Of a DNA stretch of 64,000 nucleotides, positions 49,390-58,720 are shown piece after piece. The translations under genes and the position numbers were made by a program. Each line of letters starts with the position of its first letter. Position 1 is the first letter of the stretch. The notes beneath the pieces are model-generated. The model saw nothing but the letters and a program-made list of their open reading frames with translations. It made no database searches and was not told the DNA's origin. This DNA is from Clostridiales bacterium (lineage in GTDB: Bacteria > Bacillota > Clostridia > TANB77 > CAG-508): NCBI GenBank assembly GCA_003534295.1, contig DPDV01000001.1, forward strand, positions 1 to 64,000, written 5' to 3'.

Positions 49390-51168
49390 CTATTTTTTTA
49401 ACTTTATAACTATATTGCTTAATTCATCTTCTAAATTATTTAATTCTTCTTCTGAAAAACCTTGCCCATTTTTAATAATGTCTAATATTTCCTGTCTTCT
49501 GTTTATAAGTTTATCTTTTTCATATGTATTTACCACATCTTCTATACATTTGTTTAAATCTGATATTTCAAAATCATATGACATTATTCCAGAGATATGA
49601 TCTATTATGTTTTGTTCTTCAAAATAATTTAATATATCTATATTAATATTTCCTTTTTCTATTTCTTCATACATTTTTTTTAATATCTTCTGGTTTTCTT
49701 CTAATTTCATATCATTTTCAGATATTACACTTTTTATTTTTTTATAGCTTTCCTGTGGATAATTTATTAATAGGTAAATTATAAGGTTTTCCCTTTTTGT
49801 TGTTGAACTATCTATTTCTTGTTTTTCTTTTTTTATTTCCTTTTTAACTATTGGTTTTTCTAGTGTTTTTTCGCCTGTATTTTTAGTATAAATTAATTTG
49901 TTTACTTCTCCATATATTGCTTCTTTTGACACATTATATTCATTTGCTATCTTTTCAACATATAGCTCTCTTTCTATACTATTTGTAACATTTGAAAGAA
50001 TTTTGGCAACCTGATTTAAAAACTTAATCTTATCATTTATATTGTCCAGATTTAGTGATTGTTTTAACATTTTTACCTTAAATTCCACAAGCGAAATTGC
50101 CTGTTCTACGCATTTTAAAAATCTTTCTGGTCCGTATTTTATTACATATTCGTCTGGGTCTTTTGCACCTGATATTTGCAATATCCTAACGTCACAACCA
50201 ATGTTTTGCAATATTTCTAATCCTCTTAATGTAGCTGCTTGACCTGCCCCATCAGAATCATATCCTATTGTAACTCTTTCACTATATCTTCTTAATAAAC
50301 GTCCTTGCGCCTCTGTTAAAGCTGTCCCAAGTGAGGCAACTACATTTGTAATTCCTCTTTGATATAAAGAAATTGCGTCCATATAGCCTTCTACTATTAT
50401 AATATTTTTTAATTCTCCTCTTTTAGCTACATTAAGTCCAAAAAGATGTCTACCTTTACTGTACACTATGTTTTCTGGTGAATTTATATATTTAGGCTTA
50501 CTGTCATCTGTTACCCTACCGCCAAAAGCAATTACTTTATTTCTTGTGTCTTGTATAGGAAACATTACCCTTTTTCTAAATCTATCTATATATTTTCCGT
50601 CATCTTTTTTATTTACTAAACTTGATGCCAGTATTTCTTCCTCTGTAAATCCCTTTTGTTTTAAAATTCTATATAATTCATCAAAATTACCAGAATACCC
50701 TATCAAAAAAGATTTTAATGTTCTATTATCTAATTTTCTTTTTTTTATGTACTCTTGTCCAATCTTGGACGTTGGCTTATATAGGTTTTGATGATAAAAC
50801 TCAGCAGCTATTTGATTTATCTCATACACTTTGCTTTTTAATAATGCTGTTTTATTGTCTTCATAATTATTTAATGTTGGTAATTCTATTCCAGCCCTAT
50901 TAGCTAATATTCCTATTGCTTCCTTAAAATCAGCGTTTTCTATTTTACTAATAAAGTGTATCACATTTCCACCTGCTCCACAACCAAAGCAGTGAAATAT
51001 CTGTTTATCTGGCGATACAGAAAAAGAAGGTGATTTTTCTTTATGAAAAGGACATAACCCAAAGAAATTTCTACCGCTTCTTTTTAAATTAACATATTGT
51101 GATATTACATCTACTATATCATTGCTGTTTTTAATTTCTTCTATCAATTCTTCACTATAACGTACCAA
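49390..51168 (-). CDS. dnaG: DNA primase
   Basis: The start is TTG 51168 with GGAAAGGT upstream; no ATG fits. The zinc-binding domain has CPFHKEKSPSFSV and HCFGCGAGG. The TOPRIM core has NIIIVEGYMDAISL and VTIGYDSDGAGQAA, and the helicase-binding C-terminal domain ends the 592-residue protein. It makes RNA primers for replication and is co-transcribed with rpoD. Confidence 0.97.
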   Translation of the reverse strand: MVRYSEELIEEIKNSNDIVDVISQYVNLKRSGRNFFGLCPFHKEKSPSFSVSPDKQIFHCFGCGAGGNVIHFISKIENADFKEAIGILANRAGIELPTLNNYEDNKTALLKSKVYEINQIAAEFYHQNLYKPTSKIGQEYIKKRKLDNRTLKSFLIGYSGNFDELYRILKQKGFTEEEILASSLVNKKDDGKYIDRFRKRVMFPIQDTRNKVIAFGGRVTDDSKPKYINSPENIVYSKGRHLFGLNVAKRGELKNIIIVEGYMDAISLYQRGITNVVASLGTALTEAQGRLLRRYSERVTIGYDSDGAGQAATLRGLEILQNIGCDVRILQISGAKDPDEYVIKYGPERFLKCVEQAISLVEFKVKMLKQSLNLDNINDKIKFLNQVAKILSNVTNSIERELYVEKIANEYNVSKEAIYGEVNKLIYTKNTGEKTLEKPIVKKEIKKEKQEIDSSTTKRENLIIYLLINYPQESYKKIKSVISENDMKLEENQKILKKMYEEIEKGNINIDILNYFEEQNIIDHISGIMSYDFEISDLNKCIEDVVNTYEKDKLINRRQEILDIIKNGQGFSEEELNNLEDELSNIVIKLKK

Positions 51169-51301
51169 TTTTTTCTTACCTTTCCTTTATATATTATTCG
51201 ACATAAAATAGGTTAATCCTTCCTTTATTTATATATTATTGTTCTTATACCCTTTTATATATTTATTTTTTTTAGCCATAATACTATATTGCTATCACGC
51301 A

Positions 51302-51327
51302 AAAGAAGACGATTTTACGTCTTCTTT
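51302..51327 (-). terminator. Terminator after carD
   Basis: AAAGAAGACG and CGTCTTCTTT form a 10-base stem with a 6-base loop, 29 bases beyond the carD stop. Confidence 0.8.
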
Positions 51328-51355
51328 CTTATGTTTTATTCTAATATTCAATTAA

Positions 51356-51928
51356 TTAAACATTTGTTGAACTATCATCAAATGGTATAAATTTGCTTAC
51401 TACATTTTTATTTAAGTCAACTTCTTCTTGTGGTAATTTATTTTCCTCAAATGATAATTCTATTTTATTGTTTACTAAATTTTCAATTTCATCTTGTGAA
51501 GCTTGTTCTGCTAAAACTAATTCACTAACTAATATTTGTTTAGCATTACTTAGCATTTTCTTTTCTCCTGTTGATAGGCCTTTTTCTTTTTGTTTAAAAC
51601 TCAAATTTCTAACAACATCTGCTACTTCATATATGTCTCCACTTTTCATTTTATCCATATTGTCTCTATATCTTTTGTTCCATTTGTCTGACATTGCAGT
51701 TTCGTTTTCTTCTAGAACTGCCATAACTTTTCCTGCTTCTTCTTTATCTATAATATTTCTAACTCCAATTTGCTCTGCTTTATCTATTGGTACCATAACC
51801 TTTACCTCTCCAGGCATTTTTAGTATGTAATATGATTGATTCTCTCCTAATATGTTCTTTTCCTCTATTGCATCAATTCTTCCTGCTCCGTGCATAGGAT
51901 ATACTATTTTATCGCCTACATTAAACAT
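51356..51928 (-). CDS. CarD/CdnL-family RNA polymerase-binding regulator
   Basis: The 190-residue protein has the CarD N-terminal Tudor-like domain (FNVGDKIVYPMHGAGRIDAI, YYILKMPGEVKVMVP) that binds RNA polymerase beta, and a helical DNA-binding C-terminal domain (WNKRYRDNMDKMKSGDIYEV). Such proteins stabilise open promoter complexes. It has its own leader and terminator. Confidence 0.94.
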   Translation of the reverse strand: MFNVGDKIVYPMHGAGRIDAIEEKNILGENQSYYILKMPGEVKVMVPIDKAEQIGVRNIIDKEEAGKVMAVLEENETAMSDKWNKRYRDNMDKMKSGDIYEVADVVRNLSFKQKEKGLSTGEKKMLSNAKQILVSELVLAEQASQDEIENLVNNKIELSFEENKLPQEEVDLNKNVVSKFIPFDDSSTNV

Positions 51929-52005
51929 GTATAATTCTCTCCTTTCTGAAGTTAATAAAGGATTTAGAGTCTCTTATTGAACTACAATACTATTATACAA
52001 CAAAA

Positions 52006-52035
52006 AATGGTAAAAGTCAAAACTTTTACCATTTA
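52006..52035 (-). terminator. Terminator after dut
   Basis: AAATGGTAAAAGT and ACTTTTACCATTT form a perfect 13-base stem with a 4-base loop, just after the dut stop, with A/T runs on both sides. Confidence 0.85.
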
Positions 52036-52041
52036 TTTTTT

Positions 52042-52503
52042 CTATTTGCTTGTTGAGCCAAATCCTCCAATTCTATCTCCCTCTGCGTTATCATTGTCTA
52101 CTATTAAATATTTTTGAAATATGGCTTGTCCTATTACATCACCTTTTTTTATTATTGTATCCTCTGCTTTTACATTGAAAAATGCAAACATTATATGTCC
52201 ATCATTGTCTGGATTTTCGTAATAATCACTGTCTACTATTCCTATACTGTTTGCTAGGATTAATCCTTTTTTCTTTGGGTTTGAACTTCTGTTACAAAGC
52301 ATTAAATATTCATCATCTGGCATATATGCTTTTAATCCTGTTTTTATTAAGGTTGGAGCTTGTCCTAATTTAAAAGATGGTATTATACAATCTTCTGCTG
52401 CTTCTATATCATATCCTGCAGAATTTTTTGTTTTTCTTTCTGGTAGGTTTATTCCCTCTTTTTCAAATCCTTTTGCTATTTCAAAACCTCTTATTTTTTT
52501 CAT
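52042..52503 (-). CDS. dut: Deoxyuridine triphosphatase
   Basis: This 153-residue trimeric dUTPase has motif 1 SAGYDIEAAEDC, motif 2 LMLCNRSSNPKKKG, motif 3 LANSIGIVDSDYYEN, motif 4 GDVIGQAIFQKY and motif 5 DRIGGFGSTSK. It keeps uracil out of DNA and supplies dUMP. It is a single-gene unit with AAGGAGG upstream. Confidence 0.95.
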   Translation of the reverse strand: MKKIRGFEIAKGFEKEGINLPERKTKNSAGYDIEAAEDCIIPSFKLGQAPTLIKTGLKAYMPDDEYLMLCNRSSNPKKKGLILANSIGIVDSDYYENPDNDGHIMFAFFNVKAEDTIIKKGDVIGQAIFQKYLIVDNDNAEGDRIGGFGSTSK

Positions 52504-52602
52504 TTCTTCCTCCTTGTAAAGTTTATTTGTATTTCTATTTTATCCTATTTGTAAATATGTTTTCAATATAAAAGAGAAAAATTTTTTTATTTAATGTATG
52601 GT

Positions 52603-52626
52603 GGGCGATTAAAATCGCCCCTACAT
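52603..52626. repeat. Copy of the GGGCGATT palindromic repeat
   Basis: GGGCGATTAAAATCGCCC followed by CTACAT is a full copy between dut and the GHKL kinase gene. Confidence 0.85.
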
Positions 52627-52653
52627 AAAATCTGTTTTGAATGTTGGAATTTT

Positions 52654-54075
52654 TTAGTCTTGTACTGCATAATTATTGCATAATATTTTATCATTTTTTG
52701 TGTTTTCGTCTTTATTACTATATATCTCTAACTGTTGGCTAAATAGTTTTCCTTTGGTTGTAAATAAATTTAGGTTTTTACTTTTATTTAACATTCTTCT
52801 TACATTCCATAAACCTAAGCCATGGTCATTGCTTTTTTCTTTTTTGCTTGTATATCCTTTTTCAAACATTTCATTAATATCTACATCAATGTTTATATAG
52901 CTGTTTTCTATTATGACTAAATCTCTATTCATTCTAAAGTCTCTTAGCATTCTAACATTAACTATTTTTTCTTCTGTTTGTTTTGCCGCTTCTATTGCAT
53001 TATCTAATAATATAGCAAGTATTTTGCATAATTCATAACTCGTTATTTCCATTTTAGTTAAATCGGTCATAACCTCTATATTCATTTTTATATAAATTTC
53101 TTGTGCCATATAATATTTGGTTGTCAATATACTATATACTCCCGGATCATTTATAATGTTTGGGTCTAATATTCCCATTTCATTTACTTCTACACACTCA
53201 TCTAGCATAGTATCACACACTGTTTTTATTTTATCAATTTCTCCTGTTAATACATAACCTGATAATGCTTGTAACATATTTGCATAATCATGTTTAAATC
53301 CTCTTATACTATCGTACATAATAGATAATGTTTTATTGTATGCTTCTAAATTATGAATTCTTGTTGCTTGTTTTTCTAATTTTACCATCTTAGAAAGGTT
53401 GCTTATGCTTATATAAAAATATGCGATTAATGCTATAATATCCATTATAAATATCTCGTATGGAAAGTTTGATATAAATATTGTCATTTCTATTACATTA
53501 AAGTAAATAACTATTTCTCCTATAATAGATATTGCTATTAGTGTTGCTCTTTCTCTTTTGTTTAAGTCTTCTCTTATTTTTACCTTTATATTCTTTTTAT
53601 TTACTATATAGTAAACAATTATTCTACTTATTACTATAAGTATAAAAAGACTAAATTTGTATTTGTAATTATATATACCTTCCATATATATTTTTATATT
53701 CTCATAAGTTAAACATAAGATTTTAGAAAATATAGCTTCTGAGAATACTATAATAATAGAATTTATTGTTGCTCCTAATATACATTTTTCAATTTTCTGT
53801 TTAAAATATATTTTATAAATTGCTATTTCTGTTAATAAGCATACTATTCTATATGCGTAAATTGGAATTGTCATAGAATATATACATTTGAAAAAAGCTT
53901 CTATTATAGTAACTATTGCAATATTCTTTTTGTTTTTAACTTCTACACTAAACAGTTTAATATATATTAATGTATTTGTTAATGCTATTGCTAAAGAAGT
54001 AATTATTGTAACTATTAACCATTTTATGAATTCTCCATTTTCTATTATTTTATAAATATCTTGTACTAGTTGCAT
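52654..54075 (-). CDS. Orphan GHKL sensor histidine kinase (AgrC/CitA-like architecture)
   Basis: The 473-residue protein has six or seven N-terminal membrane helices to about residue 245, a short coiled coil, the phosphoacceptor segment RGFKHDYANMLQALSGYV, and a GHKL ATPase with LLDNAIEAAKQ and NDHGLGLWNVRRML. The layout matches peptide-sensing kinases such as AgrC, but no agrB, agrD or LytTR regulator is adjacent. I start it at 54075 because AAGGGGGG stands 5 bases upstream; the in-frame ATG 54174 has none. The start site can be masked by an inverted repeat. Confidence 0.88.
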   Translation of the reverse strand: MQLVQDIYKIIENGEFIKWLIVTIITSLAIALTNTLIYIKLFSVEVKNKKNIAIVTIIEAFFKCIYSMTIPIYAYRIVCLLTEIAIYKIYFKQKIEKCILGATINSIIIVFSEAIFSKILCLTYENIKIYMEGIYNYKYKFSLFILIVISRIIVYYIVNKKNIKVKIREDLNKRERATLIAISIIGEIVIYFNVIEMTIFISNFPYEIFIMDIIALIAYFYISISNLSKMVKLEKQATRIHNLEAYNKTLSIMYDSIRGFKHDYANMLQALSGYVLTGEIDKIKTVCDTMLDECVEVNEMGILDPNIINDPGVYSILTTKYYMAQEIYIKMNIEVMTDLTKMEITSYELCKILAILLDNAIEAAKQTEEKIVNVRMLRDFRMNRDLVIIENSYINIDVDINEMFEKGYTSKKEKSNDHGLGLWNVRRMLNKSKNLNLFTTKGKLFSQQLEIYSNKDENTKNDKILCNNYAVQD

Positions 54076-54078
54076 ATA

Positions 54079-54186
54079 ATCCCCCCTTACTGTCTCTGAT
54101 TTTATCACTGTATCTGCCAATAAGCAACAAAAATCGCTCTCCTTATTTAGAGCTTTGCCTACATTTTTCGACATTTAAGGGGGGAT
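54079..54186 (-). promoter_or_regulatory. Inverted repeat that can mask the kinase ribosome-binding site
   Basis: On the minus strand ATCCCCCCTTA (54186-54176), just after the rimO stop, is exactly complementary to TAAGGGGGGAT (54089-54079), which holds the kinase ribosome-binding site. Between them is a smaller hairpin, GCTCT with AGAGC (54136-54153). Folding would block kinase translation. Confidence 0.6.
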
Positions 54187-54191
54187 GTTAT

Positions 54192-55490
54192 TTATATTTT
54201 TCCTATTAAATCATATTCTTTTACATCTGTAATCTCGCAATTTGTAAATTGCCCTATTTCTAATTCTTGTGTATTTTTTATGTATATCACTTCATCTGTT
54301 TCTGGTGCTTCCATATAGCTTCTTGCTACATAATATTTAGAATCAAATGTTTTATTTTCTATTAAAACTTCTAGTTTCTTTCCTATATACTTTTTTAATT
54401 TTTGTTCTATTAATTCTTTTTGTAACTGCATTATTTTATTATACCTGCTTTTTTTAGTTGCTGGATGGATTTGCTCTTTTAATTTTTCAGCAGGTGTATT
54501 TTCTTCTTTAGAATAGCTAAAAGCTCCCATTTTGTCGAATTTGGTTTCTTGTATAAACTCATATAATTCGTCAAAATCTTCCGTTGTTTCTCCAGGAAAA
54601 CCTACCATAACAGTTGTTCTTATTATAACTTCTGGTATCTCTTTTCTCAACTTTTCTATCAATTTTCTTATGCCTTCCCCATTGCTTTTTCTATTCATTC
54701 TTTTTAAAACATTGTTAGAGATGTGTTGTATTGGTATATCAAAATATTTGCATACTTTTTCATTTTCTTTTACTACTTTTATTAGTTCATCATCAATTGT
54801 TTCTGGATAAGAATATAGAAATCTAATCCATTTTATTTCTTTTATTTTAGATATTTCTGTTAGTAATTCTGCCAGTCTTGATTTTCCATAAATATCTGTA
54901 CCATATTTTGTTGTATCTTGGGCTGTTAGTATTATTTCTTTATATCCGCGTTTTGCTAGTTTTTTTGCTTCTTCTATTATTTCTTCAAATTTTCTGCTTT
55001 TTAAAGGTCCACGAATATATGGAATAGCACAATAGGTGCATCTGTTACTGCAACCGTCTGCAATTTTTAAATATGCTGTTGTTTCTCCTGTTGTAATAAC
55101 TCTGTCCTGCCACTCTTCAAAGTTTACATTTTCTTCTCTTTTTTTTATTAATTCTTGAACTTTGCTCCATAGTGTTTTATATTCACTATATTTTATAAAT
55201 AAGTCTACCTCTGGAATTTCTTTTTCTAATTCTTGTTTATATCTTTCTACCAAGCATCCCATTACTATTAAATATCTGCATCCTTGTTTTTTATATTCTG
55301 CCATTTCTAATATTGTATTTATTGCTTCTTCCTTTGCTGGTTGTATAAATCCGCATGTGTTTATTACTATAATGTCTGCTTTCTTTGGATTGTTTACTAT
55401 TTCATAATTGTTCTCCTTGAATATACTTATTGTTTTTTCTGTATCAACTAAATTTTTATTACAACCTAATGATATAAATCCTACTTTCAT
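54192..55490 (-). CDS. rimO: Ribosomal protein S12 methylthiotransferase
   Basis: The radical SAM enzyme adds a methylthio group to an Asp of ribosomal protein S12. The 432-residue protein shows the N-terminal MTTase domain (KVGFISLGCNKNLVDTE), the radical SAM cluster in DGCSNRCTYCAIPYIRG and a C-terminal TRAM domain. The GCNKNLVD start and IRGPLKSR favour RimO over MiaB. It follows rng by 15 bases. Confidence 0.95.
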   Translation of the reverse strand: MKVGFISLGCNKNLVDTEKTISIFKENNYEIVNNPKKADIIVINTCGFIQPAKEEAINTILEMAEYKKQGCRYLIVMGCLVERYKQELEKEIPEVDLFIKYSEYKTLWSKVQELIKKREENVNFEEWQDRVITTGETTAYLKIADGCSNRCTYCAIPYIRGPLKSRKFEEIIEEAKKLAKRGYKEIILTAQDTTKYGTDIYGKSRLAELLTEISKIKEIKWIRFLYSYPETIDDELIKVVKENEKVCKYFDIPIQHISNNVLKRMNRKSNGEGIRKLIEKLRKEIPEVIIRTTVMVGFPGETTEDFDELYEFIQETKFDKMGAFSYSKEENTPAEKLKEQIHPATKKSRYNKIMQLQKELIEQKLKKYIGKKLEVLIENKTFDSKYYVARSYMEAPETDEVIYIKNTQELEIGQFTNCEITDVKEYDLIGKI

Positions 55491-55505
55491 TATTGCTCCT
55501 TTTTA

Positions 55506-56711
55506 TTAATCATTGCTCCACATATGTTTTCTTGTCATTTCAAGTAAGTCTAATGGTGTAAATCCTATTACTTGAGTTTTAGATCTATCCTTTTTTAAAT
55601 TTTCTTCTAGTTCTTTTAATATTTTTTCTTTATCATCTTTATTTTCCATATCTATGTAATCAATTATTATTATTCCACCTATATCTCTTAACCTTACTTG
55701 TTTTGCTATTTCTACTGTAGCTTCTTTGTTTACCGTAAATATTGTTTTTGCTAAATCTTTTGTTCCTACATATTTTCCAGAATTTACATCTATTGCTGTT
55801 AATGCTTCTGTTTTATCTATTGTTATAAATCCACCACATTTTAGCCATACTTTTCTATTGTCTGCTTTTTCTAATTGAGTTTCTAAATCATATATGTCTA
55901 ATACTGTTTCTCCTTTTTTCAGTTCTAATTTTATATCAGAATCTAACTGCATATTTTTAATATCTTTTTCAATTTCTGCATATGTTGTTTCATCATTAGC
56001 TATTATTCTTGTTAATTCTTTATCTACTAAATCTAATATTAATTTTTCTATTATTCCTTGATTTTTATATATTATTTTAGGTATAAATGTTTTTTGTTTT
56101 TTTAAATTATTATATTTTTCTAAAATATTTTGCCATTTTTTTATTAGTTTATCTAGGTCTTCTTTTATTTCTGTTTCATTTTTTCCTTCTGCCGATGTCC
56201 TTATTATTATTCCATATCCTTTTGGAACAATGGGTTTAACTATATTTAATAATCTATTTTTTTCTTTTATGTCTTCTATTTTTTTTGAGACTGTTATAAA
56301 CTCCGAATTAGGCATAAGCACAATATATCTACCCGATATATTCATATGTGTGGAAACTCTTGCACCTTTTTTGCTAGTAGAATCTTTTTTTACTTGAACC
56401 AATATTGGCATTTCTGTTCTTATATAGTCTTTTATGTTGTATTTGTTTAATGGTTCATTCTTATTTCCTGTTTCGTTACTTGCTTTAGGCATAACATCTC
56501 TTATATGTATAAATGTATTTTTTTCTTTTCCTATATCTACAAATGCTGCTTGCATTCCCAATAATACATTTTGTACCTTACCTATATATATGTTTCCCTC
56601 TAGTCTTTCTGCTCCGTCATTTTCTTGATATTTTTCTACTAATCTTCCATTTTCTACTACAACTATAGTTTTATTCCTTTGTTTGTCTACATTAACTAAA
56701 ATTTCCTGCAT
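55506..56711 (-). CDS. rng: Ribonuclease E/G family endoribonuclease, short form
   Basis: The 401-residue protein has the S1-containing N-terminus (YIGKVQNVLLGMQAAFVDIG), the 5'-sensor region (GARVSTHMNISGRYIVLMP; GIIIRTSAEG) and the DNase I-like catalytic domain with LTAIDVNSGK and GGIIIIDYIDME. It stops at GFTPLDLLEMTRKHMWSND, directly after the catalytic domain, and lacks the CPxCxG zinc-link that holds dimers together in most homologues. Confidence 0.93.
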   Translation of the reverse strand: MQEILVNVDKQRNKTIVVVENGRLVEKYQENDGAERLEGNIYIGKVQNVLLGMQAAFVDIGKEKNTFIHIRDVMPKASNETGNKNEPLNKYNIKDYIRTEMPILVQVKKDSTSKKGARVSTHMNISGRYIVLMPNSEFITVSKKIEDIKEKNRLLNIVKPIVPKGYGIIIRTSAEGKNETEIKEDLDKLIKKWQNILEKYNNLKKQKTFIPKIIYKNQGIIEKLILDLVDKELTRIIANDETTYAEIEKDIKNMQLDSDIKLELKKGETVLDIYDLETQLEKADNRKVWLKCGGFITIDKTEALTAIDVNSGKYVGTKDLAKTIFTVNKEATVEIAKQVRLRDIGGIIIIDYIDMENKDDKEKILKELEENLKKDRSKTQVIGFTPLDLLEMTRKHMWSND

Positions 56712-56746
56712 TTTTTACAATATTCCCTTCTTATGCTTATTTTTTA

Positions 56747-57307
56747 TTAATTGAATTTATTCATTGCTTTATCTATTCCGTTTTTTAAATATTCTATAAT
56801 TGCATCTTTTGCTTTTTCTATTCCTATTTCTAATTGTTTATATTCTTGTTCATCTTGTATTGGTGTTATTACATAGTCTATTATTTCATCATTGTCTATT
56901 GGTCTTCCTATTCCAACTCGTATTCTTGCAAACTGTTCACTTTGTAGTTCATGTACAACTGATTTTGCGCCATTGTGAGTTCCTGGACCTCCCATTTTTC
57001 TTATTTTTATTTTTCCCTTTTCTGTATCCATATCATCAAATACTACTAATATATTTTCTAATGGTATTTTATAAAAGTCTATATATTTTTTTATTGATTG
57101 TCCACTCAAATTCATATATGTTTGTGGTTTTAACAAGATTACTTTTTCATTTTCTATTATGCCTGTACCGTATATTCCTTCAAAATTACTCCTTGACAAT
57201 TCTATTTCATATTGTTTTGCTAATTTATTTATTACATCAAATCCCATATTGTGCCTTGTTTTTGAGTATTCTGGTTCAGGATTTCCAAGTCCAACTATTA
57301 AATACAT
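56747..57307 (-). CDS. pth: Peptidyl-tRNA hydrolase
   Basis: The enzyme recycles peptidyl-tRNA. The 186-residue protein starts at ATG 57307 behind TTAGGAGG; the frame to 57349 has no such site. Marks are MYLIVGLGNPEPEYSKTRHN with the catalytic His, LLKPQTYMNLSGQSIKKY, and VVFDDMDTEKGKIKI. It begins a leftward run with rng and rimO. Confidence 0.96.
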   Translation of the reverse strand: MYLIVGLGNPEPEYSKTRHNMGFDVINKLAKQYEIELSRSNFEGIYGTGIIENEKVILLKPQTYMNLSGQSIKKYIDFYKIPLENILVVFDDMDTEKGKIKIRKMGGPGTHNGAKSVVHELQSEQFARIRVGIGRPIDNDEIIDYVITPIQDEQEYKQLEIGIEKAKDAIIEYLKNGIDKAMNKFN

Positions 57308-57637
57308 TTTTCCTCCTAATTTTTCTACTCTTTTCAATACTTTAACCACTTTATTATACTACATCTACATACTTGTGTCAATTTATCAAAACTGCACGTC
57401 TTTAGAAACTGCAACCATTATAAAATATTACAATCAAAAAATAAATTCTTTTATTTACTTGAAATGCTTTTTTTTAAAGTTTAGTCACAAACCTATAATT
57501 TTCAGTTTTTTTTTAAATAAAATAATCATATTATATTAAAATTATGCTCTATAGTTTAAAATATATTTTAAAAATCCACTTAGAATTTATATAACATGGT
57601 AGTACACTTCTGCCATAAAATTAATATAATAAAAATA
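57308..57637. other. Gene-free AT-rich stretch upstream of pth
   Basis: No gene, repeat of the two families or RNA could be supported in these 330 bases. They hold A/T-rich runs and possible promoter elements for pth only. Confidence 0.5.
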
Positions 57638-57655
57638 AGACATAAACTTATGTCT
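57638..57655 (-). terminator. Weak hairpin after the broken gene
   Basis: AGACATAA and TTATGTCT form a short stem with A/T runs on both sides, directly after the last stop of the degraded ORF. Confidence 0.5.
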
Positions 57656-58065
57656 CTAAAAATATATATTGGTAGAGTCGGTTGGATTTACACCAGCTTT
57701 TGCTAACATTTCAAATATTAGCCGTTTTATTTTATATAACTACGACCCCATACATTCCTACAATAGCTTCACTTGAAGCAATAACTTTTGAACATTCTTC
57801 AATTTTTTCTGAACTCCATCCAAATAATTTATAAAATTTTTCCCTCTTTCAATAATTCGTTTTAAAATAATCTCATCAACAGGCAATGGTTCTATCACAA
57901 TCCCATGATATCCTATAATATCAATTAATTCTGGAAACTCTTTACTTAATAAAGAAAACTCCATATTTTCCGGAACATTTTTCAAGTCATCAAAATTTCT
58001 TTTGGTATTTTTTCACTATTTAAAAATTCATTTATTTTACTATTTAAATTGCTAATCATAAACAT
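57656..58065 (-). pseudogene. Degraded gene with about three frameshifts, unknown family
   Basis: Reading leftward, four frames join into one plausible protein: MFMISNLNSKINEFLNSEKI and PKE (from 58065), DDLKNVPENMEF to RIIERGK (frame of 57985), KFYKLFGWSSEKIEEC to GMYGVVV, and YKIKRLIFEMLAKAGVNPTD to the TAG at 57656. No single start gives the whole. The hydrophobic and charged pattern stays protein-like across the breaks. I do not recognise the family. Confidence 0.6.
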
Positions 58066-58081
58066 TTCCTTTTTTAATACA

Positions 58082-58720
58082 TTATTCTATAACTTTGGGC
58101 ATTGGTAAATCAAACTTTACATGTTTAAATATTTCTATATTTTGTTGTTTGCATAATTCTGTATATTTATCATCCCAAGATAATCTAAATGCATCTTCTT
58201 GTTTTAATCCTAATCTTTTTACCCAAAATAATACTGTTTCTTCTGCAGTCTTTAATTTGCTTTTGTTTTCTATTTCTAGTGCTATTCCAAAAGGATATTT
58301 ATCAACAACAATCTCTATATCTTCATTATGAAAAACATTTCTATATCTTTCATATGATTCAATATTTTTCATCTTTATAACATTTTCTAATAAAAACACT
58401 AATTTGTCAAATTCTTCGAATTGAAAGTTCACTTCAACTTCTTCCTCTTTATTAACTAAGCCATTTGAAGTATTATTTGTTCTTTTCTTCCAACTAATTT
58501 TTGACTTAGATTGTTTTGTTTTAATGTTCTTAGAACATCTTACTCTAAATCTTCCATCAATTTTTTTATTATAAAACGAATCTTCTATGCAAGGATGGTC
58601 ATATTGAGTAGTTAATTCATAAAAACATCCATCATACTTTAATTCATTATATTTTTTCAATTTTTCAATTAATGTTTCATACTTATCAAAGCCATAATAA
58701 TATCTTAATTCCTCTTCCAT
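58082..58720 (-). CDS. CYTH-domain protein (triphosphate tunnel enzyme-like)
   Basis: The 212-residue protein has strand motifs of the CYTH tunnel: GRFRVRCSK, KISWKKRT, EVEVNFQF, then SYERYRNVFH and EIVVDKYPFGIALEIENKSK, the usual K/R-x-R, D-x-(P)xG and E-x-E order. CYTH enzymes act on triphosphates such as thiamine triphosphate or polyphosphate, or make cAMP. The N-terminal ExExK motif is not clear, so activity is uncertain. It has AGGAGGATAA upstream and sits between two broken genes. Confidence 0.75.
   Translation of the reverse strand: MEEELRYYYGFDKYETLIEKLKKYNELKYDGCFYELTTQYDHPCIEDSFYNKKIDGRFRVRCSKNIKTKQSKSKISWKKRTNNTSNGLVNKEEEVEVNFQFEEFDKLVFLLENVIKMKNIESYERYRNVFHNEDIEIVVDKYPFGIALEIENKSKLKTAEETVLFWVKRLGLKQEDAFRLSWDDKYTELCKQQNIEIFKHVKFDLPMPKVIE

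Noticed and set aside
51169..51301. 16-codon ORF starting MAKKNKYIKG upstream of dnaG
   Set aside because: It has no ribosome-binding site and no recognisable feature; it is likely chance in AT-rich DNA.
54075..54174. In-frame N-terminal extension of the GHKL kinase, or a small AgrD-like peptide with a CC motif
   Set aside because: There is no ribosome-binding site at 54174, no stop before the kinase, and the site at 54075 is excellent. It cannot be a separate peptide.
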